Under the pieces are notes generated by a model. It did not search any database. It worked only from the letters and a program-made list of their open reading frames with translations, and had not been told where the DNA came from. Below, one piece after another: positions 1 through 10,700 of a stretch of 64,000 bases of DNA. Position 1 is the stretch's first letter. Every line of letters begins with the position of its first letter. Both the position numbers and the translations under genes were made by a program. The stretch covers positions 1,674,001 through 1,738,000 of the forward strand of contig JAALGY010000033.1 of the NCBI GenBank assembly GCA_032358165.1, in the 5' to 3' direction. This DNA comes from Diplosphaera chodatii (lineage: Eukaryota > Chlorophyta > Trebouxiophyceae > Prasiolales > Stichococcaceae).

Positions 1-3000
1 GGTCACATCGGCTCCATGTCCACCTGCCGGTGCTGCGGCCCCTGCTGCAGCAGCATCTGCGGGATGGCGCTGCTGGGCTGCAGCGGTGACTGCAAGGAGG
101 CTCGTGTGCGGCAGGGCCTGCAGCAGTGCCGCGGCGCTGCGCGCCACCCACCAGCCTGCCGGAACCGCGGACACAGCCTCTGCAGTGCTTTCACCAGCAG
201 CGCCACCGCCAGCTCGTGCAGCTTGGAGCTGTACCTCGCTTCTGTCTCCAGTGCTTGCTGCGGGGGGTCGAGCTACAGTGGCAACTGCTGCCACAGCAGA
301 TGGTCCAGCGCTGTCCACATCCATGTGGGCCGGCTCTCCCAGCTCGTAACTTGACACGCCGTCCACTGGCTGGCCTCCAGGCGCAACAGGCGCTGCAGGC
401 CGCTCGTCTGCAGGCGCAGCAGCAGCCTGCACCTCGACACTGCCCTCTGGAGCAGCGGCCGGTGGCGGCCCAGCCTGCTCCGGTGATGTTGGCGGCCGCC
501 GGGCAGCGGCTGCCGCCAGGCGCGCCCAGTGCGGCTCGCCCTGCGGCTGCTTGGCCCTGGTCGCCCTGGCGCGCCTGGCATCGTGCATGGCCGCCTCCTC
601 CGCCGCCACCGCAGCGCCGGCGCCGGTGTCCGGAAAGTCCCAGGGGAAGGCTGCGCACCCCTGCAGAGGCACCTTTTAACGTGTCTTGGAACCTTCACAG
701 CTGCCCGCTGCAGTGCATGGCCCATCTGATCGCACCGCTGCGGGTGGCCTCGCCGTCCTGCGGCGAGCGTGGCCAACGAGGTCACCAGTGCGGGCAGCGC
801 ATCAAGTTCCCGCAGCACCTGGTCGGCTGCCGCCCAGCGCCACTCGCGCTGCCCGGCCGGCACGCCGCCCCGCCGCAGCAGCGCGCCCCACAGCGGCGCC
901 ACCCACCCGCCCGGCACCACCTGCCGCACAGCCGGTGCGCCGAGGTCAGATCGACCCACTTCTGCTGCAGAAAGCAGTCCATGATGCTGTTGCAGTGTGC
1001 ACGACATGCGTGGGTGGGGTCAAGTCAGGGGACGTGTCTCGCAGCCAACGCGCCCGGACAGGACCCACACAGCTGTTGCTGACAGCCTGAGCAGGTGCTG
1101 ACCAGAGCGTAGCCTGCTGCGGCTGCGCCGAAGGTGCGACGCCGGATGAGCAGCGCCGGGCAGGCGGCCGCGGCGCCCGGCCCCGCGTCCGGCAGCGGCG
1201 ATGGCGCAGCGCCGAGGCCCAGTTCCGCAAGCCGTCGCTGCCGCTGCCAACCGCTGACCTGTCCAGGCACATAACCATGGCATGGTGGGGCCAGCCTTGA
1301 AGTCTTGCATAGGTATGCAGGTCGATATTGCCACAGCTAGAGATTGAGCATTGACATTCTCGACGAATCGAAGGTGTCAGGATGCGGCACCTGGGAATCG
1401 CTGTGCGGCGGACGAGCAGAGCCGCACCGGTCCCACAAACTGTGCGAGGGGCCCTGCTGCGCGCCCAGATCTGCTGCTGCGGCTTCTGCCGTCGATGCCT
1501 GTGCCATCACGACATCCTGGTCGCCTGCCTGCTCTTCTGGTGCAGCATCTGGACCAGGCGCAAGCCCGCAGCTGGCCAGCCGAGGGTCCTGTACCCGGCA
1601 TGCCAGAGCTGTTCCTGCAGGCGTGGCGCAAAGAAGGTCTTTCAGCAGATGGACTCGTGCGTGGCTCAAGATGGCGCACGCAAAAGTGACGTACCAAGCA
1701 TCTGAACCGCACCAGCGGGCACCGGCGGGGAGGTGAGGGCGCCGACGCCCGGCACCAGGCCGGCCAGCAACGCCGTGGAGGCGGGGCCCCGCAGCTCCAG
1801 GCGCCGCAGGTGGCGTGCCAGCGGGGTGATCGAGATGCCGCCGCCTGGCGCAGCATCCTCCTCTTGCTGCTGCTGCTGCTGCTGCAGGGCATGCTCGGGC
1901 GGCAGACATAGGCGCCGCAGCATGCCCAGCGCCTCATGGTAGGCAGCGGGGTGCAGCCACAGCCACAGCCGCGCAGGCGCGGCCGGACTGGCCTGCCCGC
2001 CCGCCAGCGGCGCTGCTGCCTCTGCGGGCTCAGGCGACAGCAGCATCGCCAGCGCTGGCCCAATGGCCCCGCGGGGCCACTGGCCGGGATGGTGCAGCAT
2101 CACGTCATGCTCCCTCAGCAGCTGGCTGCCTGATGCCAGCAGCTGCTCGGCCACGCTGGGCTCCCTGCACGGTGGAAGCCTGCCGCTCAGGACCGTCTCT
2201 GCACTGCAACACTGTATGCTGATGGTGGCATGCCGCAGCAACATTTGTGGGCTAACAAATGTGTCCCAGAGCATCAGCAGAATAGCTCACATGATGGCCT
2301 GCAACAGGCTGCGGAGGCTGGGTCGACTGCCAGCCAGCTGCAGCGGGCACCAGTACGAGGCATCGTGCAGCAGGCAGCCCTTGTGCAGCTGCTGCAGCAC
2401 ATGGCGGCTGCCGTGGCCCTTGCCCACCGCACCCTCTGGCAGCAGGTGGCCCCACCTGCAGGCGATTGACGCCTGCTATGCTAATCAAATGATCATATGT
2501 TGGCAATCGGCCATCACTGCAGGTCACACCAGGTAGCTCACACATTGCTTTGCACCAAATCAACTCAAAGTGCGCCCACCTTTCCTGCATGACCATGCGC
2601 TTGGCGTGCCAGAGGTGCGTCTCCAGCTTGCGCAGCGGTGCACCTGCCTGACCCGGCTCTGCAGGCTGGGATGCGCAGCTCTGCTCCGCCGCTACCCGCA
2701 GCCGCCCGGGCCGTCGTCGCATTGCGCGCGACGTCGGCCGCCCTGCCGCCGCTGTTTGCGCCGCATCTGCAGCTGCAGCTGCAGGTCTGCCACTCGCCTC
2801 TGGCACTGTGTTGCTCGTTGCTTCCACCGCCGATGCTTCTGCCGCTGCGACCGCGGCCTGTTTCTGCAACTTTCTGTTCGGCCGCCGCAGGTGACGGTAC
2901 GGCTTGTAGCTCGTGGTGCGCCGGCGGCTCCGCCGATCCCCATGCTGGCTGGTGGCTTGTCCGGACCCTGATGTAAGGACTGGCTGCAGCGCCTGAACCT

Positions 3001-3222
3001 GCTTTTCAAGGCACGATGTCTTGCCAAGTGCTTCACTAGCAAGCACCAGACCAGCTGAGAAGGTGACATCACACATCGCGAGTAGCAGGTGCTGCGTCAA
3101 CCTGCCGTGATCACCAGCTACCACCTGCTTGTGTGTACATGTAGCACTCGCACCTCTGCAGCACGAGCGTCAAAGAAAGCACCGGTGTCAATGACGCGCG
3201 GTAGCTCGACGCGCTGCGCCAT
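1..3222 (-). CDS. POP1: Ribonuclease P/MRP protein subunit POP1 (3' end beyond window)
   Basis: POP1 is the large protein scaffold of nucleolar RNase P and RNase MRP, which mature tRNA 5' ends and pre-rRNA. The start ATG at 3222 opens a short first exon (MAQRVELPRVIDTGAFFDAR), the usual POP1 N-terminal stretch, with a donor right after it near 3155. A basic RRRTTSYKPYRHLRR segment follows near 2900, then the family hallmark LETHLWHAKRMVMQE near 2610. An intron falls after that motif and the next exon continues WGHLLPEGAVGKGHGS and LLHDASYWCPL. Further on, RLWLWLHPAAYHE and LARHLRRLELRGP (about 2000-1790) and the POPLD-type VPGGWVAPLWGALLRRGG (about 920-850) keep family order, and FPWDFPDT lies near 645. 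A run of seven Gln, encoded near 1864-1887, and Ala/Gly-rich stretches are insertions. The C-terminal frame stays open to base 1 in low-complexity sequence, so the stop lies outside. Exons between motifs were not all resolved. Confidence 0.85.
1864..1887 (+). repeat. (CTG)n microsatellite coding for poly-Gln in POP1
   Basis: A run of CTG triplets lies inside a POP1 exon and reads as consecutive CAG codons (Gln) on the minus strand, in the segment ALQQQQQQQEEDA. It is a coding low-complexity tract, not a separate element. Confidence 0.8.
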
Positions 3223-3599
3223 GAATCACGTTGTCATTGCATTGCCATGCGCCGCTCGATGCAACTGGCACCCTTCAGTGCAGACCCCAAGCAGTGGTCC
3301 GCGCAGCGATGCTCAACCCGCTGTGAGAGAGGCGTACGCCCTTGGGTTGCTCGGCATGTCCTGATGGCAGGCTGTGAGTGCCGGTATGCTGAAGCGTGAA
3401 GCTGATCGTGCAGCTGCCGTTGCATGCTGAGCTGGCCATATCTCATCCCGCATTCCCGCCCGTTGCATCAATGTGACGGCTGCCTAGAACCCCGCACATT
3501 GCTCACATTGCATTCACCGATCAGTCGGTTACATCTACACTCGTGAAACAGTGCAAACGGCACAGCCTCTGTGAAAGAGAGGTTTGCTGATAACCTGGT
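3223..3599. promoter_or_regulatory. Divergent intergenic region POP1 / Rho_N gene
   Basis: About 380 bases separate the POP1 ATG (minus) from the Rho_N-domain gene ATG (plus). The spacer must hold both 5' ends. I see no clear TATA box or further ORF in it. The start of the plus gene could shift slightly if an upstream 5' exon exists. Confidence 0.45.
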
Positions 3600-4599
3600 A
3601 TGCACACCTGTGCTCATTTCCAACGATACAGTTTCAGCATCAGCGCCATGCTCGAGGCCCGGACACAGCTTCCAAATCACTTCCTATCCGCATACCGGTC
3701 AAAGGGGGTTGCCAATCCTCTTAGAACAGGTGGCGGGCATGGCGGGCTCGCTACCGCGCTACATCCCCGGCGCCACCACAAACAGGCCAGCCAGCACACC
3801 GTACTCAGGCGAAGAACAGTGTTGTCAGCAGTAGATCCAGAGAAGCTGGGCATTATCAAAACGGAAGGTGGGGTCGTGGCACATTGGTGATCTGCAGCGT
3901 GAATCATCATCCGCTCAACACGAATGCATCAGGAGTCATGTGTTGCTTCACCCCTGCAGAGCTCAGAGATGGCAGCATCATGTTCCGCTTTGGCGACGAA
4001 ACAGAGTTCAGCACTTCTAGCAACGCAGCCGCGGAGGCAGCCACAGGCGCGGGCATCAGCAACCAGGCAGCACAGGAGGCGGCCACTGCTGGTCACAATG
4101 ATACGACAACAGCAGACAGCATCTCGGCGCAGGCAGACTCAGCAGCAGCAGAAGGCGCTACAGAGCAGCAGGCAGCCCATGTGGCCGCCGCGGCTGAGAC
4201 GTCGTCTTCAGATGACGACCCGCACACAGAGGAGGCAGATGCCGGTGGCAGCCAGACGCAGAGCGTTGACAAGGCGTATCTGCAGGACCTGAAGGTAAGC
4301 CTTGGTGTGGGAGACTGAGCAGCCTTCAGAGGCCATCTGAAGCAGAGACACGTTTCTACTGAATGCTCTGTTCCTATGAGTGCCAGCGGATGTTGCCGTG
4401 ACCCTCCAAAGTCCAGCTCGTCCACTGTTGTTTGGGTCCAATGGTAGAATCACAAGTTGCTGTGCGGTGCTGCTGCCTGCAGGTGGCAGAGCTGAAGGAG
4501 CTGGCTCGAGAAAACGACCTCCATGGCTACTCAGCGCTCAGGAAGAATGAGCTGGTAGAGTTCTTGGCGGAGGCCCTGCCGGACAATTACCAAATCTGA
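3600..4599 (+). CDS. Plastid-type protein with C-terminal Rho_N/SAP-like domain
   Basis: Three exons join in phase: 3600-3867, 3960-4294 and 4483-4599, giving 239 residues. The junctions read KLGIIKTE|ELRDGSIMFRFGD and YLQDLK|VAELKELAREND. The N-terminus is basic, Ser/His-rich and low in acid (an alternative ATG is at 3648), as in plastid transit peptides. The middle is acidic and Ala/Ser/Glu-rich, probably disordered. The last 45 residues (LKELARENDLHGYSALRKNE, then LVEFLAEAL) match the helix-extended-loop-helix of the Rho termination factor N-terminal domain, a nucleic-acid-binding module found in several plant plastid proteins. I infer a plastid RNA- or DNA-binding protein with unknown target. 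It converges on the next gene, with only 156 bases between the two stops. Confidence 0.7.
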
Positions 4600-4755
4600 T
4601 GGCGACGCTGCTGATCGACCTGAGCTGACCGCCCGGTTGCAATGGTTGCTCCGGATAGTCGCTGTTGTGATCAGTAAACTTGAAAGCAACAAAATGAACA
4701 CAGCACCAAACAGGCTACAGCCTGCCAGGCGTGCCACAGGGCAACCGCTGGCCGC

Positions 4756-5851
4756 CTAATCTTTGGCCTTCTTTTCCTTCTTCACCTGCAGAACGACACG
4801 CTCCTGTTGCAGATCATGAGGTGCGTAAACAGTATGGCACGCCTGAGAGGACCTACAGTGGGTTGCACCTTGCATGGCAGTCGTGCCAGAGGCTGTCAGC
4901 ACGCCCCTGTCACCTGTCCTGTCTTCTTATGTTTGCCAGGTGTCTGATCGCCTTCATGGGTCCTCTTTGCTGCCTTCTTGCTTTTCTCGCCATTCTGCAG
5001 TGCCCGTGCAGGCTCTGCAGGCTTGCTCTGATCTGTGGCCAGCTGCGCAGGGCTGCTGGTCTGCTTTCTATCTGCTGGCAGGGGCAAAGGATGTGTGTCT
5101 GCTTCATGTGACGCCAGCACCGCCTGCGAATGTATCCAGGTGGCCCGCCGGCTGCAGCGCTGCAGTTGCACCTGACCGCTGCAAGGCGCGAAGACGTAGA
5201 TGGGCTGCCCTGCTTTGCAGTCCTCCACTTCCACTGCATATGTTGTGCCTGCATCACGGCACCAGCTTCACACGCCTGGAGATCAAACTGGTGTTTTCAA
5301 GGGCAGATGCCTGAAATCATGCTGCCTCATGCCCATTGAATCCATGAAGCATTATCAAGAGCATGCGGGCAGCGCCATGCTTTCGACTGCACCTTCGTCA
5401 TCGTTGCAAGTTGCTGTTGTAGACTGGCCGCCGCCCGAGCGCAACCTCAGCTCAGTGCCAACTGATGTGGACCACTGCAGAAGGAAATATATCTTGATTT
5501 TGATGTTGTCAACACACGGATGACGCCTCAAAGCTCTCCCTCGGCTCTCCCAAACGTCTGACTTGAGTGCTCACATGGTGCGGCAGCTGCAGCAGCCAAG
5601 TGTCGCTGCCGCCCGCCGGCTCTGCCGCCACGCTGCCTGACTGCACCAGCTCGTACTCCGGCCCTGGCACATAGTGCTTCCTGGAATGTGCGCACCATGA
5701 TACAGCCGGAGTCAGGACCAATCTGAACCGTGATCCATTACAGCGCCCAGCAGGCAGACCCGCCCCGGAGGCTTCTGCCTTGGTGGTGGCGGAGCTGCAG
5801 CGCTCACCTGTCCGCAGAAGGCACAGACGACTGCAGTGTGGACTTGGCCAT
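4756..5851 (-). CDS. Probable RNA polymerase I subunit RPA34-like protein
   Basis: Phase-consistent exons run from ATG 5851: 5851-5808 (MAKSTLQSSVPSAD), 5680-5575 (KHYVPGPEYELV to SDTWLLQLPHH), then an exon beginning WSTSVGTELRLRSGGG near 5463, then one reading GTTYAVEVEDCKAGQPIYVF near 5245-5180. The product ends in a Lys-rich tail (last exon VKKEKKAKD, stop 4756-4758), with more Lys-rich sequence (SKKAAKR, GKHKKTG) open at 4900-5000. A short beta-rich head with a W-L-x-x-L-P segment followed by a Lys-rich tail is the plan of RPA34.5/CD3EAP, which pairs with RPA49 in RNA polymerase I. The similarity is of architecture and short motifs only. Alternative: another Lys-tailed nucleolar protein. 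Middle exon limits between 5180 and 4790 are uncertain. Confidence 0.45.
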
Positions 5852-6317
5852 GCCCTGAGGAGCTGTGAAAAACCGCTGCGTGGCGGCTGTCTTCTGGTTA
5901 TGTGTGCTGGCGCCGACGCCGCAACAGCCGCAACTGGCTAGATAGCCCAAGTTGCAGACACTGGGTCGCACAGCACAGGCTTTGTGGGGACTGAGGTGAA
6001 GGGCAGCGACCGGCAAAGGGGTAGACAGGTTGAGGAGGGTAGGTGAGCCAATTCTGCAGCTGGGTTGACAAAATTCGCTCGTTGAGGGGGCGATTTGATC
6101 GGGTAAACCTCTCGATGAAGAGGACCGGGGCTGCTGAGTTGTCTCTATTCCGGTGACACTCGGAAACCACAAACTAACACAGCAGGTGCTGACATGTCTC
6201 TGACAGAGCGTTCCTCGACGGCATGCCAATACCTGAGCGTGCACGCAGGCATCACTATGCCGACAGCATCCGCAAAGGGCGCACTGGCCGTGCGTGTCCT
6301 GACATAAAATTCAGCGG
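5852..6317. other. Intergenic region, nothing firm
   Basis: The region lies upstream of the RPA34-like gene (minus) and downstream of the next minus-strand gene. Open frames here are short and show no coding motifs. It should hold the RPA34-like promoter. Confidence 0.4.
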
Positions 6318-7310
6318 TTACTCAGGAGCTGCATGCACTCCCCTTGGAGTATGCGGTAGCGGGATCCAGCTTCGTTTGCGCGGGTCATACACAAAACGTT
6401 CGGAGTCCGACTTGTCTCCGGCCAACATGAACTCGCTGGTGTAGCAGCTGCAATAGCACACAAGAGCATCAGGCATGTGCAGTGTCATGCTTGACCTGCA
6501 TGGGATCAGATCCACTCCTTGCTTGCGAGGCTGCACGCACTCACTCATCCCCAGCAGCATGGCCTGACCTGAGGCATGTGACGAAGATGAGCGTGGCCCA
6601 GATGAGGAAGGGGCTGGAACACGAGAAGAAAATGTCATGGGGCGAGGCGCCCCGCGCGTACGTGACGAAGAGCATCATCAGCGAGCTGTGCGCAGCACCG
6701 CATGGTTTAGAGAGAGCGCTATCAAACTTGGCCAGCAATGCACCAGGCCTTGGCGGCGCAGGCCCATTGTAACGGCGTGACTGAAGCTACCTGAGAGCGA
6801 AGATACTGCTCCATACAACCAGAAATCGCCGTCGCTCCCTGCAATCAACAATGCTGCCATGTGTTGAGCGTGCACATCCGTTTACCACCTTCGGTGCAAC
6901 TCCTTGCCGTCTTATGCGCTCGACACCCACCTGAACGCCACGATGGCCATCAAACCTGCCACGATGATGATCTGCATAGTAGGGATGCAAACTGATGGCT
7001 GGTAGGGCATCACCATGTGCCATGAGTGTGGCACGTGATGCGTCGGCATTATTGTCAAGGGAGTATAGCAGCCACCGCATGCCCACATGCACACGACACG
7101 AGTGAGCTTCTGAGACGGACTGCAACGCACAATCAGCTGCATGAGGATGACGAAGCGACATGAGCAGTGGCAGCCGTGTCCCTGCTGGCATGAGAAACAG
7201 GTGCACGCGAATGGACACTGGCCGCACGCATCGCTCAGCACGCAGCTGCGGGCCATGTGGCTAGGCGTCAGCTTGATGCGCCGCTGAGCTCCTGTTGATA
7301 TGGGACATGG
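6318..7310 (-). CDS. Candidate membrane protein, family not recognised
   Basis: Several minus-strand pieces look coding. Near 6980-6915 a hydrophobic segment (MQIIIVAGLMAIVAF) ends at a gtgggt donor. Near 6715-6570 two hydrophobic stretches (SLMMLFVTYARG and FFSCSSPFLIWATLIF) occur in one frame. A last exon begins after ...attgcag near 6450 and reads CYTSEFMLAGDKSDSERF, then VYDPRKRSWIPLPHTPRG, stopping at 6318. The last junction is in phase (CL|SCYTSEF). The 5' part and the splice between 6915 and 6730 could not be made to agree, so the upper limit (an ATG near 7308) is a guess. At least three likely transmembrane helices and a short polar C-tail suggest a small integral membrane protein. 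I do not recognise the family. Confidence 0.3.
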
Positions 7311-7760
7311 CGCTGCAGGAGCTTCACATCAGGCTGTGGGAGGTGCGATGTGGCGTGTTGGCCCAAGGCGACGGCGACAAGAGCAAGTTCTGAAGACCGT
7401 CAAATGAGCACAGCTGGAGAGTCGATGCTAGGTAGCATACTCAAGTGAGATAAGTGAGGCGCCTAGAACCCCTCCGCACTTTCTCACGATTTGCTCAGGA
7501 GGCTGTCTGCAATTCTTAGCGAAGCACCATGAACGTAATGATGCAAGTGTGTCGTGAGTTGATGGCTGTGAGATTGGTCAGTCACATCCGGTTCAGGTCG
7601 TCAAGGCCTGTCTTCTGGATATGTGGCGCACGGAGCGGTGCCTCGCTCTGAACGATGGTGCAGATCTCCAAGACTGCCAGGTCAGCAGACCATCGAAACT
7701 TGCTGGAATGGAGCAAGGTGCCCCACATCCAGCCTACTGCCTAGGTAGTCAGCGATCCCA
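7311..7760. other. Intergenic region, no gene seen
   Basis: About 450 bases lie between the ABCC stop codon (7761) and the presumed 5' end of the membrane-protein gene, both on the minus strand. Only short open frames occur. It probably contains the ABCC 3' UTR and the next gene's promoter. Confidence 0.4.
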
Positions 7761-10700
7761 TCACTCCACCTTGCCGGCACGGCACATGCTGGCGAACAGT
7801 GTACGAGGCTCAGCCAGCAGCTCGTCGCTGGTCCCATGTTCGACAACCCGGCCAGCTGCCAGGACTGCCACCCGGTCGCAGCGTACTATGCTCTGCAATT
7901 GGTGGGCGATCAGCAGCACCGTGGCGCCACGCAGCGCACTGCCGTGCAGCACCTCGGCGGCTGCGCCCCCGGACACATGCGCCGTGACTTCGTCGAGGCA
8001 CACCACGCGGCTGTTGCGCAGTATGGCACGCGCCAAGCTCAACAATTGTCGGTGCCCTGCGCTCCGCATGAACTCATTCGTATGTATGAACACAGAGAGC
8101 ACCATTCAAGCTCAATAAATCAGAGTGCAGTACGACACCCCCTAGGACAGCACACAGCTGAGAACACTCACCCTGTGAAAGGCTGTCATTGCCCAGCTGT
8201 GCATCAAACAGCGGGCCCGCTTCCGCCCCAGCACCCGCTGCCCCGTGAGGCAGCAGTGGCTCATGCAGCATCGATGTGTGCACTGCATGGGAAGGTGTGA
8301 CTGTTGCAGTGCTGCCATGCTGGATCTGTGGACATCAAACATGTTTTGTAACTCCAGCACACCTGTTACAGCGAGTGCATCAGGTGACTGTTGCTGTTTG
8401 CCAGACTGTGGCAACGAGCTGATAACATCCCAGAGCTGGACAGCTGCAAGTGCGCAAACCAGCTGGTCGCATCAAACGGTGTACAGCTCAGGATCCAAAG
8501 AACATAGCACATGTGCATCACGCTGATCAGGAACGTACCTGTCAAAGCTTCAACAATTGCGGCATCGCTGTGGTGACCCAGCGGGTCGAGGTTGTCTCGC
8601 ACAGATCCTGCACGAGGCAGGCACAACCGTTGGATGCTGGTCAACCATTTGCTGATCCTGAGCACCCGAGCAGAATGTAAAGCGGTATAGCAGCAGCAGC
8701 ATCGCAAGCCGCCGGCATGCCAAGCGCACCCGAAAAGACCAGAGGGTGTTGGGGGACAACAGTCACAGCGCTGCGCAGCGCGGCCAACGACACCGCCCTC
8801 ACGTCCAAATCATCGATGCGGATGCAGCCACTGGAGATGTCTGTCAGGCGCAGCAGCGCAGCAAACAGCGAGCTCTTGCCCGAGCCTGTCCAGCACGAAC
8901 CAAGCCAGCCAATCGCAGTTAGGTCAGGTGGATGTGGTAGCGATGATCGGATGCATATAGCGAGGTCTGATGCGCTTCATGTGTCTGTTGTTTGGTGGTG
9001 GTGTGCACCAGCCGGGAGCAGGCACCTGTGCGGCCGCAGATGCCCAGCAGCTCCCCAGGCTGGACTGTCAGGGTAATGGCATGGAGCGCCCACGCAGCAT
9101 CTGGCGCATACCTCAGCGACACATCGTCAAACGACACAGCGCCCCTGCGCGGTGCAGGGTGGGCTGCAATGAAGCTTCAGAGGCGTGGATGCATGGCGTG
9201 CATGCTGTACAGTTGCTGATGTTGTAGGAGGGCTGGACGCACCTCGTGGGCCAGCCGGCTGGCGGCGATGCATTTGTCAATGGCAGATCAGAGACGGGCT
9301 CCTGCAGCAGCGTCCAAGGCGTGTGGCTACAATATGTTTGGGTGCCAGCGGTTGTACAGCATCGTTGTCATATGTCTCAAGACCAAAGTTACCTCAGCAG
9401 GTAGCTGGGAGTACTCCATGATGCGCTCAACAGCGACAAACTCCTGCAGACGTGCGCAGCCAAGTCTCAGGCAGTCTGCAGATACTTGTGTCGATGAAGT
9501 CATCGATACAAGACAGGCTTGTCTGCCTGATGTCTTGCCTGCTCGGTCTCGGTGGCCGACGTCAGTATTCCATTGAGCAGCGACGTGATTGGCAGAGCAT
9601 AAGTGAGGCACAAGCCAATCAGACCTGCAGAGTCGGCCAGGGTGGCCATCGAACATCCAGCAGCTTTTGCAGTGGCAGGCCTGAGATCCGGACCATGAAC
9701 AGGCTAGACGCACTGATGTTGATCGCGGTATGGTGGCCGGGGCCGGGTAGCAGCCCAGTCGATTCAGCCGCAGACAGCAGACCCACCAGCGCCACCACTG
9801 CGGCTGCAATGCTCTGCAACCTGACGGCAAGCCACTGCGAAGCGACAACACCTGCAGCACGGCCATGGAAATTGCGTACACCAGCCTTCCTCATGTGGAT
9901 TGATGCTGTGTAAGGAGAGATTGCAACCAATTGTCCTCCGCACCAGTAATGGAGGCCCGCTGCAGTTCAGCCACGTGCGCTTCCAGCCTGCTGCAGAACG
10001 TCTGCTGCAACCCAAAAGCCCTGACAGAGGTGCTGCCATCTGTAGTCTCGGCAAAGTGTGCATACACCTTTGAGCGTGCGGTGCTCTGTACGCGGCGAAG
10101 CTCCCGTGCTGTGGCTGCATAGAATGCAGCTATGTACCTGCAGTGCATGCGTGACTGATGTTGCAGCTGCCAGCGTCCTCATTGATCACGGGTATAACAG
10201 GACGCTGATAGTACAACAGGACCCCACTGGCAAGAGCAAGGAGTATCACATCATGGACGCCATGTGATGCACCTGTACAAAACGAGCAGTGGTGCAGCAA
10301 GAAGGATGAGCAGAGGTTGCGTGGTGAGCAGAAGGAGGGCCACAGCCAGCAGCGCAGCGGCATTGGCCAACAGTATATTCTGCAACAGCAATACGTTGCA
10401 CACACCCGTGTACAATTTCCATTACACTGCATTCGTGTTTGCTCAAACTATGTGGCCACTGCATGTATGCAGCATAGCCATGCGCACCAGAATGAAGGGA
10501 AGAGAATCATCCGTGATTGACTGATCTGAAGAGAAGCGGTTCAATATCCGCCCTGCAGGCACAAGGGCACAAGGGCACCGCTGTTTGCAAGGCTTGAGCT
10601 ATGCACTGCCGAGAAAAGCTGTGCAGTAGACAAGAGCGCCTCAAGCATCAGCAGTCTGCATCCCTACCTGTGGGCGTCTGCTCAAAGAATGCGCAAGGGC

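Noticed and set aside
126..1082. Plus-strand open frame of 318 codons
   Set aside because: It is antisense to POP1 exons that carry recognisable family motifs; its own product is Pro/Arg/Cys-rich without domains.
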